Source: Acidobacteria bacterium 13_2_20CM_2_57_6 (GTDB lineage Bacteria; Acidobacteriota; Terriglobia; Acidiferrales; UBA7541). Taken from it: DNA of 35,444 bases. A program made the translations under genes and the position numbers. The notes below the pieces were generated by a model. The model was not told where the DNA came from. It was given only the letters and a program-made list of their open reading frames with translations, and made no database searches. The stretch covers positions 1-35,444 of the forward strand of contig MNEA01000092.1 of assembly GCA_001917435.1 (NCBI GenBank). Direction: 5' to 3'. Shown in pieces: positions 1 through 7,836 of the stretch. The first letter of the stretch is position 1. Each line of letters begins with the position of its first letter.

Positions 1-1
1 C

Positions 2-415
2 CGCGCGGAGGTGCTCACGCCGGACCGCTTGAACTCGCTGGTGTTCGGCGTGTTCGCGGCTGTCGCCTTGGCGATTGCCTTGGTTGGCGTCGCCGGTGTG
101 CTTGCGTTTTCGGTCAGTGCGCGGACGCGTGAATTCGGCATCCGGCTGGCACTGGGATCGCAACCGCAGCTTCTCCTGAAAGGAGTCATCGCCGACGGCG
201 CTGTGATGGCTGGGGCCGGCCTCCTCGCAGGCGCGGCATTCGGGTTCGTGCTCGCGCGTTTGGCGGGCCACTATTTTCCAGACATGAAGATGCCAGGGGC
301 CTTGCCCGTAGTCCTCTCTGCATTCGTCCTGCTTGCGGCCGCGGTCGTCGCCTCATGGCTGCCGGCCGCCCGCGCCGCCCGCATCGACGTTATACAAGCC
401 CTCCGCTCCGAGTGA
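2..415 (+). CDS. FtsX/MacB-like ABC transporter permease, C-terminal fragment (cut by window edge)
   Basis: This is the C-terminal end of an inner-membrane permease of the FtsX/MacB type. The frame is open to the left edge, so the gene starts outside the window. The visible part holds a helix pair (residues about 15-35 after the first Val-Leu-Thr), a cytoplasmic turn with the family pattern SARTREFGIRLALGS, two more hydrophobic helices, and the typical ending PAARAARIDVIQALRSE. That tail is characteristic of the permeases, common in acidobacteria, that lack a fused ATPase. Such proteins are thought to act in export or in transmitting mechanical force across the membrane. The substrate cannot be read from the sequence. 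A second, full-length member lies at 9511-11940. Family assignment is firm, function is not. Confidence 0.85.
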   Translation, partial: RAEVLTPDRLNSLVFGVFAAVALAIALVGVAGVLAFSVSARTREFGIRLALGSQPQLLLKGVIADGAVMAGAGLLAGAAFGFVLARLAGHYFPDMKMPGALPVVLSAFVLLAAAVVASWLPAARAARIDVIQALRSE

Positions 416-424
416 CGGTGAGTC

Positions 425-1189
425 TCACCTCGAACCGCTTAGCGCAGTTCCTAATTCGTCCACTGACTTGCTCACGGGCTGAACAGTCTGCAAGACACGA
501 TTCACTTCGGCCTTCGTGATGTGACCCGTGGAACCCTTTTTGACGCCAAATGTGAATTCCAGTTGATGATCACCCATATCGAATGCTCTTACGGAAATGT
601 ACTCTGGCCTTTTATCAGGATCACCCATCTGGAATCCTCGAATTCTAGGAGTTTCGAATGCGAAAATTCCTGTCTCCCCTCCCACCGCAGTAATTGGTTT
701 AAGCATAAGAAGGATGCCCAGGCCGACTACCTTCGCCCGCGGCGCAAACACGGACATCTGAGGGGGACTGGTGGCTAGCATCGCTCTTGTCAGCACGAAA
801 TTAGACTCAAGTATCTTTTCTCCCCAAATTTGCGTTGCCACCCTGCGCTTTTCGTCGTCCGCAAGAAAAATCTCCTTTGCATTCGCAGTTCTAGCCGGAT
901 TGTGGAACATCAAGAATGCGCCGGATCGAAAATAATAAATAGTTGAGGAGTCTTCGGACCGAGTCTTGTCCTTATCTATATCCCTCCACGGGACTTCGAA
1001 TTCGTACCCATAAATCGAGAGTTTCAAACCCGGCAGCTTTGATGGCGCAGAGTCGCGCAGGGCTAGCGGAATCACCCACAATACGGGATTGCTTTTTCCG
1101 AACTTCCTTACCTTCCACCACATGATGCTTTGCACGCCGAAGATAGAGACAAACACGATGATTGCCAGAGGTGTAATTTCAGCACCCAA
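425..1189 (-). CDS. Hypothetical protein with one N-terminal membrane anchor
   Basis: I do not recognise this protein. It has a hydrophobic stretch at about residues 7-25 that looks like a single membrane anchor or uncleaved signal, followed by roughly 225 mostly polar residues that should fold outside the membrane. The longest version uses a TTG start at 1189 with no clear ribosome binding site. An in-frame stop lies a short way upstream with no ATG in between, so the start is uncertain. The stretch is visibly richer in A+T than its neighbours, which may indicate transfer. It sits tail-to-tail with the permease fragment, and its upstream region (about 150 bp) ends at the insertion sequence, whose arrival may have separated it from its promoter. 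The frame is long and uninterrupted, but no motif gives a function. Confidence 0.55.
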   Translation of the reverse strand: MGAEITPLAIIVFVSIFGVQSIMWWKVRKFGKSNPVLWVIPLALRDSAPSKLPGLKLSIYGYEFEVPWRDIDKDKTRSEDSSTIYYFRSGAFLMFHNPARTANAKEIFLADDEKRRVATQIWGEKILESNFVLTRAMLATSPPQMSVFAPRAKVVGLGILLMLKPITAVGGETGIFAFETPRIRGFQMGDPDKRPEYISVRAFDMGDHQLEFTFGVKKGSTGHITKAEVNRVLQTVQPVSKSVDELGTALSGSR

Positions 1190-1331
1190 ATGGCGATTCG
1201 ACGACTCGCGACATTGCTCACAACAGGAAATCTACTACAGACCCGCGTTTACGGTTAGGGTCATCCCACGGATTGACCTGTGCCGCGTACCTCAGCTCTC
1301 GCTCCAGAGGCCGCGGACTTTGACTCGTTCT

Positions 1332-1340
1332 CCATAAGAC
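1332..1340. repeat. Target site duplication, left copy
   Basis: CCATAAGAC directly abuts the left inverted repeat of the insertion sequence and is repeated exactly at its right end. Confidence 0.88.
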
Positions 1341-1364
1341 AGGTGTGCGACAAATTCGTGGGTG

Positions 1365-2717
1365 TCAGCTGGTCCTGGCCGAGCGCGTCTCCCAGAATTC
1401 CTCCCAGCGGCCACTCATCCGGCAACAGCGCAGCGCGATGATAGCGTTGGCGCCGCGGACGGTCCAGTGCATTCCGGAGCGCTTGAGTCGTTGTCCAATG
1501 ATCGTTTTGCAGCCTGCCTCGATGACGCCCGACCCAACGAATAATCCTTGTCTGCGGAAATCGGCATAGCGCATCCGTTGGCGGTTGTTCTGGAAGTAAT
1601 CGATGGCCTTGTCCGTCTGATCCTTTACGGTCCGGTCTTGGGGCCGCAGTCGCCGCAAAGAGAGCGCTACCGCTTCGACTTGTCCGGCATCAAGTTCTTC
1701 TACGCGCGTGGCCAGCCACTGTTTCCATCGCAGACTACCCACTTCGTATACGATTTTGGCGAGAGTGGCTAAGTGTTCCCGGGCGTGATACAGGTCAACG
1801 ATCTGGATCGCTCCAGGAAAGTGCTCTTCCGCGATTCCCCAGATCCAAGGTGCTCCGTCGCCGAGCACGATGACCTTCAGCGCGCGCGTCAGACCTCGGC
1901 GTACGGCCTCGGCATAGATCCGTCGGCCAAACTCCTCTGCTGTTTCGATCGCTCCAACATAGGTAGTGGACTCCGGGTCGCGGAGCGGATAACCCTCCTC
2001 GTCCACCTTGGTCTGCGTGAAGACACACCCAAGCTTGGCTTCCCGGGTTTTGGCCTTGCCGGTGGGATCCTTACCCTGGCGTCCTTCCGTCTCCCGCGAC
2101 ACGACCGGCACCCCGGTCCCATCCAGAGCCAGGTAGAGCAGCGGTACGGGCGGGAAGCTCACCAGCTTGCCGCTCAGAGCCAATTCACGCTCCTGCTGAG
2201 AGCTACACTCGATCTGTCCGCCCAGAGCTTCGGAAACTCGTTCCACCGATTTCGTTTTGACCATAATCCCCGCCAATTCTTCCAGATCCTTCCGTCCCTC
2301 GGCGAAGGAGTCTTTGCCTCCCACGTGGCCCATCAGGCGGCGGACGCCTGGGCTAAAGCAGGTCCCCACAATGTCCAACTCTTGATCCTTGGGGATGACG
2401 CCACCGGCACAGACCGAGCAATAATAATAGGCCCGTTGTACGGCAACCCTGGAAAGCACCGTAAGGACTTCTTTGCGGCGGTATTCCACAAACTCGGCCA
2501 GATGGCCCTGGGCGCATTTGGTTCGTGTCCCGGCATAACCTCCCTCGTCGGAGTTCAGCAATTTCTCCAGCAGGACTCCACCGATCTGATGCATCGAGGA
2601 GCGCAGGGCAAGTTCCAGAGCTTCCAAATCCACATGCCCGGTCCGCTCTTGATCCCTCCACACCCGCGCTAGAAAGCCTTCGATTTCCTGTTCGATCTCT
2701 TTCCGGAACGCCGCCAT
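1365..2717 (-). CDS. ISKra4-family DDE transposase
   Basis: This 450-residue protein cuts and rejoins the ends of its own element. An N-terminal zinc-binding-like region is visible (C68, H72, C100, C103). The catalytic core follows with candidate acidic residues D199 (in LALDGTG), D287 (in LGDGAPW) and E400 (in GSGVIEAG), the spacing and motif context of the ISKra4/Mutator-like group. D308 in IVDLYHA is also conserved in this group. The ATG at 2717 is used here, but the frame is open back to 2762 and overlaps the upstream gene, so it may instead be made as a fusion by -1 frameshifting at the A8 run just before this ATG. The stop lies 24 bp from the element's left end. No internal stop or missing catalytic residue is seen, so it looks active. 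Confidence 0.92.
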   Translation of the reverse strand: MAAFRKEIEQEIEGFLARVWRDQERTGHVDLEALELALRSSMHQIGGVLLEKLLNSDEGGYAGTRTKCAQGHLAEFVEYRRKEVLTVLSRVAVQRAYYYCSVCAGGVIPKDQELDIVGTCFSPGVRRLMGHVGGKDSFAEGRKDLEELAGIMVKTKSVERVSEALGGQIECSSQQERELALSGKLVSFPPVPLLYLALDGTGVPVVSRETEGRQGKDPTGKAKTREAKLGCVFTQTKVDEEGYPLRDPESTTYVGAIETAEEFGRRIYAEAVRRGLTRALKVIVLGDGAPWIWGIAEEHFPGAIQIVDLYHAREHLATLAKIVYEVGSLRWKQWLATRVEELDAGQVEAVALSLRRLRPQDRTVKDQTDKAIDYFQNNRQRMRYADFRRQGLFVGSGVIEAGCKTIIGQRLKRSGMHWTVRGANAIIALRCCRMSGRWEEFWETRSARTS

Positions 2718-3073
2718 GAGGTTTTTTTTACAACCTGTTCTTCGACCCGCCGGTGCTCGCAAATCTCCTCGTTGATTTGGATGAGCCGTTCACTTAACTC
2801 ACGAAAGCGGTGGAAGGCCTGGACCTCCCGTCTTACCTTCTCAAGAACTGGTCCAGCGCGGAGTTGGCGCGTCTTGGTCTTTCCTGCCACCTTGCAGGTG
2901 AGAGCAAAGTACGGCCCATGGCCTGGGTGGCCCGGTCTCTTACAACAGCAGGGAGACTTGCCACAGCGCAGATACTGTTCTACGACGCTGCCGCGTCGCA
3001 TATCCCCCAACTGTTGCATCTGCCTGAGGATCTCCGCCCGTTGCCGCTCCAGTGTTTCCAGAGAATCAGTCAT
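2669..3073 (-). CDS. IS accessory protein (DUF6788-like), first gene of the ISKra4 element
   Basis: This 134-residue protein precedes the transposase in many ISKra4-type elements. It has a short N-terminal coiled-coil-like helix (LETLERQRAEILRQM), a Cys/Pro-rich core with a CGKSPCCCKRPGHPGHGPYF motif that suggests metal or DNA binding, and a basic C-terminus. The start at 3073 is chosen because AGGAGG lies about 8 bases upstream; the longer frame to 3142 lacks such a site. Its last 49 bases overlap the transposase ATG region. In its own frame the run reads GTA AAA AAA ACC, a classic A_AAA_AAA slippery heptamer leading in the -1 direction into the transposase frame. Its role in transposition is not established; family recognition is from memory of the motif. 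Confidence 0.8.
   Translation of the reverse strand: MTDSLETLERQRAEILRQMQQLGDMRRGSVVEQYLRCGKSPCCCKRPGHPGHGPYFALTCKVAGKTKTRQLRAGPVLEKVRREVQAFHRFRELSERLIQINEEICEHRRVEEQVVKKTSWRRSGKRSNRKSKAF
2722..2729 (-). promoter_or_regulatory. Likely programmed -1 frameshift site (A8 run)
   Basis: Eight A residues on the coding strand lie in the overlap of the two IS genes. Read in the frame of the first gene the site is A_AAA_AAA, and a one-base backward slip enters the transposase frame. This is the usual way IS elements make a fused protein. Transcriptional slippage would give the same result. Confidence 0.65.
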
Positions 3074-3163
3074 AGAGAGACCTCCTCCTAGAGTATTACT
3101 ACTCCAGGATTCTATGGTTGGAGGCAGCTTTTCGTCAATCACCTACAATCAAGACGCACACCT

Positions 3164-3172
3164 CCATAAGAC
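3164..3172. repeat. Target site duplication, right copy
   Basis: CCATAAGAC directly abuts the right inverted repeat of the insertion sequence and is identical to the left copy. Removing the element and one copy restores a plausible uninterrupted intergenic region. Confidence 0.88.
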
Positions 3173-3200
3173 TGGCCCGTCGCAGCAACTGCCTGCCTAA

Positions 3201-3209
3201 TGCTATACT
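3201..3209 (+). promoter_or_regulatory. Candidate extended -10 promoter of the TonB-domain gene
   Basis: TGCTATACT matches an extended -10 box (TGnTATACT) 35 bp before the ATG at 3244. No good -35 box is visible, which extended -10 promoters can tolerate. The same nonamer appears at 14391-14399 upstream of ribA. The insertion sequence ends 37 bp upstream of this box. Confidence 0.45.
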
Positions 3210-3243
3210 CGCCGCTCAGCACCTTATGACTGGAGCTTTCGCC

Positions 3244-4368
3244 ATGCGCGTTCCACTCAGCCCCGTACTTCTCCTCCTTGCGTTCTTCTCTGCAGCGCCT
3301 GGCTTTTCTCAATCCACCGTAACCTCTGCCGTCACCACTCCGGGTGACGGGCGCGTTGCCGAGTGGATGTACGGCGAGCACATTCCCGCCGTGCCCGGAC
3401 TGCCCTTCACCGCCAAAGTTGAGCTTGAACTCGTCAATCAGCTTCAGGACGGCACCCTCCTCACCCACGAGACCTACAACCTCGACGCCCGCGATTCCCA
3501 AGGACGAACGCGTAACGAGGCGCGCAACTGGATCAATCCATCGTTGGGAGCGGAACCCCGGCTGATCCGTATTGAGCTTTACGATCCGTCCACGCGAACC
3601 AGGATAAACGTTTTCCCTCTCACCAAAACCGCCAGGCAATGGACCGCAGGCCAACCGGCGCCAAACACAACGCCTGTGGCCCTCAATACTTCCGCCAAGC
3701 CGGAAACCACCAGGGAAAACATCGGCTCCGATTCCATCGAAGGTCTGCCCGTTCGCGGCGTGCGTGTCACCCAAACCTACCCGCCCGGAGCGCTCGGCAA
3801 TGATCGGCCCCTCGCCATCGTCACGGAATACTGGTATTCCGAAGATCTCAAAATCAATCTGCTGACCAAGCGCACCGATCCCCGCTACGGCGTGCAAACG
3901 GTTCGCGTCACTGAGCTTGTGAAGCAAGAGCCGGACGCCGCGCTTTTCGCCATCCCGGACGAATATAAACTCATCAAGGAAACCGTCCAGCAATCGCTGG
4001 CTCAGGGCCCCGGCGTGTCGGACGGCGCTCCGTCTACAAATCCGACCGGGCCATCCGGGTCACCCACGACCGGAATTGCGCGAGCGGGCATCGGTGGCGT
4101 TACCGCGCCCCGTTGCGTCTATTGCCCGCAACCCTCTTACAGCGAAGAAGCGCGCGCGGCCAAGTTGAATGGAACCGTTGTTCTAAAGATCGTCGTTACT
4201 GCGGATGGCCGAACGGAAAACGTTCAGGTAGTGAAGGGAGCTGGCCACGGATTGGAACAGAAATTCATCGAGGCGGTCAAAAACTGGCGATTCAAGCCCG
4301 CTGATGGACCGGACGGTACTCCCGTCGCTTGCCAGGTCGATGTTGAAACTACGTTCAAGATCCGCTGA
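3244..4368 (+). CDS. Secreted/periplasmic protein with C-terminal TonB domain
   Basis: This 374-residue protein begins with a cleavable-looking signal peptide (residues 1-22, a hydrophobic core ending near GFSQS). A domain of about 250 residues of unknown function follows, then a Gly/Pro/Thr-rich linker (about residues 255-285), then a TonB C-terminal domain over roughly the last 80 residues. Key pattern elements are PSYSEEARAAKLNGTVVLKI and the WRFKPA turn before the closing strands. Canonical TonB carries an uncleaved N-terminal anchor and a Pro-rich rod; here the domain sits on an exported protein, an arrangement often seen in acidobacteria whose partner is unclear. The ATG at 3244 is chosen because it starts the signal peptide and follows a GGAG site; the frame is open back to 3118 inside the IS end. 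It might take part in outer-membrane energy transfer or simply use the domain for binding. Confidence 0.8.
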   Translation: MRVPLSPVLLLLAFFSAAPGFSQSTVTSAVTTPGDGRVAEWMYGEHIPAVPGLPFTAKVELELVNQLQDGTLLTHETYNLDARDSQGRTRNEARNWINPSLGAEPRLIRIELYDPSTRTRINVFPLTKTARQWTAGQPAPNTTPVALNTSAKPETTRENIGSDSIEGLPVRGVRVTQTYPPGALGNDRPLAIVTEYWYSEDLKINLLTKRTDPRYGVQTVRVTELVKQEPDAALFAIPDEYKLIKETVQQSLAQGPGVSDGAPSTNPTGPSGSPTTGIARAGIGGVTAPRCVYCPQPSYSEEARAAKLNGTVVLKIVVTADGRTENVQVVKGAGHGLEQKFIEAVKNWRFKPADGPDGTPVACQVDVETTFKIR

Positions 4369-4604
4369 CAGTTCCTGGGTACTTCTGCCTCCGGATTAAA
4401 GGGCGCTTTCTGCGCTCCGCAAGGCTTTACGGAGGTTACGCGTCTTGACTTGCTCCTGCCCTTTTCCTTGACAGACTGCCGCTTCTCTGGTTCCCTAAGA
4501 ATTGACTATATTTGTCGTTACTCCACGATCTCGGTCCAGCGTTCGCCCCATCCCCCGCAGACAGAAGAGAAAATTGAACAATTTTTTGGTGCGACGTAAG
4601 CCCC

Positions 4605-4655
4605 TTTAGAATCAACACCTACGGAGATGCCCGCACGTGACGTGTTGATTCTAAA
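4605..4655. repeat. 14-bp perfect inverted repeat (TTTAGAATCAACAC) around a 23-bp spacer
   Basis: TTTAGAATCAACAC at 4605-4618 is mirrored by GTGTTGATTCTAAA at 4642-4655. Each arm is part of a longer degenerate element beginning TAAG (4596-4622 forward, 4641-4664 reverse). There is no T-rich tail, so this is not a simple terminator. Confidence 0.75.
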
Positions 4656-4670
4656 CCACTTAGGCAAACA

Positions 4671-4696
4671 CTAAGTCCTTTAGATACGACACTTAC
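4671..4696 (+). repeat. Third, diverged copy of the TTTAGAATCAA-type repeat
   Basis: CTAAGTCCTTTAGATACGAC followed by ACTTAC aligns with the copy at 4596-4622 with few differences and has complementary ends (TAAGT and ACTTA). A fourth copy lies about 25 kb away at 29451-29473. Confidence 0.6.
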
Positions 4697-4903
4697 AAAA
4701 AACTGGGGGGAGGGCTCTGTTATGGTTCACCACGCATCCGAAGAGGACGCATATCCTGTCGGCCTGCGCTGGCGGCATGTCGGGGACTCGGCGCTGCGCG
4801 CTGAAGGATCCAGCGATTCCGGCTTCCTAGCCGCTCCACAGACTTAAATGTGGCGTTCCGCCGTGAAATGCTTATCCTGGTCTTCGAGAGGACATGCAAT
4901 CCC

Positions 4904-5969
4904 ATGCAACGCCGGTGTTTTGTCCAGAATTCCCTCGGTGCTCTTGCCGCCGCGGCCCTGCCTGTGTCCTTGGAGGCTGCCGAAGTTGCCAGGCTGCGCG
5001 AAATTGCCGCAACCAGGGGACTCCTCTTTGGCGCGGCAGTTTCAGACCCCCAGCTTAAGCGCCCTGAACTCGTAGCGCTCCTTGCCGAGCAATGCTCCAT
5101 CCTCGTGGCCGAGAATCAGATGAAATGGCGCGCAACGCATCCTGAGCCGAATCGCTATGATTTTGCGGCCGCCGATTCCTTCATGGACTTTGCTGCGTCT
5201 CATCACGTCCCGGCGCGCGGCCACAATCTATGCTGGCACGAACACAATCCCGCCTGGCTTGAGGCTGCTGCCACCGCGGAGAATGCTGTATCTCCTCTCC
5301 GTTCTCACATCCAAACGGTTGCCGGCCGTTACAAGGGCCGCATCCATTCCTGAAGCCATTCGCCCCGACCACCACAACCACAACGACATGGTCAACTCCG
5401 TCTGGCTGAAAAATATCGGCGAGGATTACGTCGAGCTCGCCTTCCGCGCCACCTCCGAAGCCGATCCGTCCGCGCTCCTCACATATAACGATTACGGTAT
5501 CGAAGCCGACGCGCCCGAGCAGGAAAGAAAGCGCGAGTCCATCCTGGCCATGCTTCGGCGCGTTCGCAAAGAACACGTGCCGATTCACGCGCTGGGCGTT
5601 CAATCGCATCTCCGGCCGCACGGAGACCCGTTCTCTTGGAATGGGCTGAATACGTTTCTAAAGGAAATCAGGAAGCTAAAGATGGAAGTATTTGTAACGG
5701 AACTGGATGTGGACGATTCGGCCTTGCCTGCCGACATTCCCGAACGCGACCGCCTGGTCGCAGAAGTCTACCGAAGCTATCTCGAAAACATTCTTCGCCA
5801 TGAATCTGTGAAAGCCGTCCTAACCTGGTGCCTTTCCGACCGGGATACTTGGCTCCAAGGCTTCCGTCCCCGCAAAGAGGGCCTCCCCCAGCGCCCGTTA
5901 CCCTTCGACGCCGATCTCAATCCCAAACCCGCTTTCTTCGCCCTGCGTGACGCGCTCTCCACGCGATAG
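4904..5969 (+). pseudogene. GH10 endo-1,4-beta-xylanase, broken at the catalytic acid/base motif
   Basis: Two adjacent frames together encode a glycoside hydrolase family 10 enzyme, which cleaves xylan backbones outside the cytoplasm. Part one (4904-5353) has a twin-arginine-type signal (RRCFVQ then a hydrophobic Ala/Leu stretch), the AENQMKW motif, and RGHNLCWHEHNPAW. It stops at 5351-5353 right after GRYKGRIHS. Part two resumes in another frame at EAIRPD (from about 5353) and carries VNSVWLKNIGEDY, TYNDYG, LGVQSHL, the nucleophile motif VFVTELDVDD and LTWCLSDRDTWL. Family members have WDVVNE between the two halves, ending in the acid/base Glu; that stretch is missing. A 14-base deletion (TGG...AATG lost between two TG dinucleotides) would explain both the loss and the frame change, though its exact length is inferred. 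Otherwise the gene is near full length, so the damage is recent or an assembly error. Confidence 0.85.
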
Positions 5970-5981
5970 GAATTCCCGAGG

Positions 5982-7418
5982 CTATAGCTCAGGCCGGAAT
6001 TGATCCCGGCCCGGTTGGGAGGCGCGAGGCTTTTCTTCGACCCCTTCGCGAATGTGCTCCAGCACGCGCAGATGAATCCGATGAATGATGTAATCCGACC
6101 ACAAATGCCAGTACGCCGCCGGCCACATCGTGTGCTGATACCACGTCGTGCCTTCGACCCGCGTTCGGCCCCCGGGCAACGCCGTCAGCAAAAACTGCCC
6201 CTTCTCGGAAACGAAGTAGCCATGCAAGTGCAGCGGATCGATATGACCGTACGGCGTCAACTCATCCAGTGGAGCCGGATTCGCCGTCACGCCAAACTTC
6301 AGCAGCCGCGGCTCGTCCCACACTTCGATCGGCTCGACAAATGGCCCGGTCGAAAAAACGCAATGCCGCACCGCGCCGACTCCATGCCCGGAAATCTCCG
6401 CGCGAATTGGATACGCAATCCCCGCGCGAAACAGCAATTCTTTCGGCGGCGGTATCTCTGCGAACGCCACGACCTGATTCCAAACTTTCTCCGGCGGCGC
6501 GTTCACCTCGATCGCCGTCCGCACCTCAGACGTCGGCGGCTGCAGCGCCGCGGCGTGCTCGATTCCAAACGACGCTGGAATCAGCAAAATCACGATCGAC
6601 AACATCGCCGGCGTCTGCTTCGGGCGCCAGTGGTGCGCCTGAATCGTGTAGCCCAGCATCCCGCCCAGCGCCGCTAGTCCCAGCGCAAACGGCGCGGCCA
6701 TCAACACGCAGATCACGCCCTCCATAGCCACCAGAATCAGTGTGACACCCAAGATTCCGACCGGCAGCAGCGCGACGTTCAGGCATGTCCACCAGTCTCG
6801 CGGCGAATGGTAGCTGTAAAGCAGCACGGAAAACATTCCCAAACAAAATGGCAAAGCGACGAACAGCCCCCAGCCGTACGCCCCGATCACCAACGTCCCC
6901 AGCGTCAGAAACACCAGCCCCAGGACGGACGTGAGAAAAATCGAAAGCACCGCGCTACCGAGCGGACTGCTCGGAATCATTCCGCTCAGTCCGGTCGGTC
7001 CGGGCCATGGTGCGCCTTCGGACTCCTCGGCGCGCTCGCGCGGCGGCAACGCGCAAAGCGCCAGGAAGAACAACACATTGATGACTGGAAAGAAAAAGAG
7101 CACCACCAGCCACACCGGCTGTCCCGCATCGCGCAACCGCTTCACGGTCATCGCCACGCCCACCCATAAGAAAGGAACGGAGAACAGCAGCAGCGTGGCG
7201 AGAAATTTCGCTTCGCGATTCGAGAGGTGATCGAGCCGCGCCGCCTTTCCCAGAGGCGCCCAGTAATTTAGAAAATTTAGGTTGTTCGCGAAAAACGCCA
7301 ACGCGATCAGCCGGTCGAGGTTGTGTTTGATCGCCACACCAATGAGACCAACCGCCGCGTATTCCGCGCGGCCGACTTTTCCGTCCCATCGCCACAAATC
7401 GGCAAAACGAAACGTCAC
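5982..7418 (-). CDS. Membrane protein with DUF805-like N-terminus and SRPBCC (START-like) C-terminal domain
   Basis: This 478-residue protein has two parts. Residues about 1-130 resemble DUF805: an amphipathic start (RFADLWRWDGKVGRAEY), several membrane helices and the motif VKRLRDAGQP. More hydrophobic segments follow to about residue 295. The last 180 residues resemble an SRPBCC lipid/ligand-binding fold, starting TAIEVNAPPEKVWNQV and ending with a long helix containing VLEHIREGVEEK. The GTG start at 7418 is supported by AAGGAGG about 5 bases upstream. It lies 38 bp downstream of a small membrane protein gene on the same strand, so the two are probably co-transcribed. The combination suggests a membrane-tethered ligand-binding protein; substrate and role are unknown. 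Domain assignments are by pattern and moderately sure. Confidence 0.72.
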   Translation of the reverse strand: MTFRFADLWRWDGKVGRAEYAAVGLIGVAIKHNLDRLIALAFFANNLNFLNYWAPLGKAARLDHLSNREAKFLATLLLFSVPFLWVGVAMTVKRLRDAGQPVWLVVLFFFPVINVLFFLALCALPPRERAEESEGAPWPGPTGLSGMIPSSPLGSAVLSIFLTSVLGLVFLTLGTLVIGAYGWGLFVALPFCLGMFSVLLYSYHSPRDWWTCLNVALLPVGILGVTLILVAMEGVICVLMAAPFALGLAALGGMLGYTIQAHHWRPKQTPAMLSIVILLIPASFGIEHAAALQPPTSEVRTAIEVNAPPEKVWNQVVAFAEIPPPKELLFRAGIAYPIRAEISGHGVGAVRHCVFSTGPFVEPIEVWDEPRLLKFGVTANPAPLDELTPYGHIDPLHLHGYFVSEKGQFLLTALPGGRTRVEGTTWYQHTMWPAAYWHLWSDYIIHRIHLRVLEHIREGVEEKPRASQPGRDQFRPEL

Positions 7419-7456
7419 AAGACCTCCTTACGTTCCGATCGATGCGCTGTTCACCT

Positions 7457-7789
7457 TCACCGCTGCAGGCCGCTTGCGAGATTGCCCTTATCACGTGGAA
7501 TAAATCGGAAAAGGATAAGCGCAAGGGAGCCCAGCGTGACGACGAACCCAATTAGTGCGTACTTCAGTTGAGTGGCGATCTCGAAGATCGCGGTCTTGTC
7601 TGGCCCGAACTCGGGCTTGTAGTCGAGAGCGAAGATCAACGGGACGAGAATAAGAGTGACATTGGAGAATGCCAACCAAAAGTTCGCGCGTTCGGTTGTG
7701 CCGCAGAGTTCGATGAGCAAGGTTCTCAGATACTTCTTGATGTAAATAACGATTCCTGCAGCAAGAACGCCGCAATTCCCACATCGCAC
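7457..7789 (-). CDS. Small membrane protein, two predicted helices, unknown function
   Basis: This protein of about 110 residues has a basic amphipathic start (YIKKYLRTLLIELCGT) and two membrane helices (about residues 38-58 and 77-96). I do not recognise a named family. The start is doubtful. The longest frame uses GTG at 7789 without a good ribosome binding site. A much better site (AAGGAGGG) lies before an ATG at 7812 that is in a different frame and would give only about 28 residues. This could mean a one-base error or indel near 7750-7770 joining the two, or a short leader peptide. It lies 47 bp after the DCC-family gene and 38 bp before the DUF805/SRPBCC gene, all on one strand. Confidence 0.55.
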   Translation of the reverse strand: MRCGNCGVLAAGIVIYIKKYLRTLLIELCGTTERANFWLAFSNVTLILVPLIFALDYKPEFGPDKTAIFEIATQLKYALIGFVVTLGSLALILFRFIPRDKGNLASGLQR

Positions 7790-7836
7790 AGAAAAACTGT
7801 TGTAGGAGTCATTGGCAGAATCCCTCCTTGCCAGGT

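Larger units (their letters stand above)
1341..3163 (-). mobile_element. Complete ISKra4-family insertion sequence (1823 bp)
   Basis: Both ends can be read directly. The left end begins AGGTGTGCGAC (1341-1351) and the right end, read on the other strand, begins AGGTGTGCGTC (3163-3153). These are imperfect inverted repeats, with further scattered matches inward. The element is flanked by a perfect 9-bp direct repeat CCATAAGAC (1332-1340 and 3164-3172), the expected target duplication. Inside are two overlapping minus-strand genes, a small accessory protein and a DDE transposase, joined across an A8 run. Intact genes, matching ends and an identical duplication indicate a recent, probably still functional insertion. 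It landed between the hypothetical gene (425-1189) and the TonB-domain gene, about 30 bp upstream of the likely -10 box of the latter. Confidence 0.9.
4369..4903. other. Intergenic region, 535 bp, with clustered short repeats
   Basis: No convincing gene is seen. The most notable content is three copies of a TAAGT-N-TTTAGAATCAA-CACTTA-like motif between 4596 and 4696, described separately. A weak hairpin (CTCCG/CGGAG, about 4415-4435) could end the TonB-domain transcript. The right end presumably carries the promoter of the xylanase gene, but no clear -35/-10 pair was found. Confidence 0.5.

Noticed and set aside
1773..2672. 299-residue plus-strand open frame inside the IS
   Set aside because: Antisense to the transposase, which has its full DDE motif set.
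4468..4507. Promoters with -35 boxes TTGACA (4468) and TTGACT (4502)
   Set aside because: No acceptable -10 box at 16-18 bp spacing for either.
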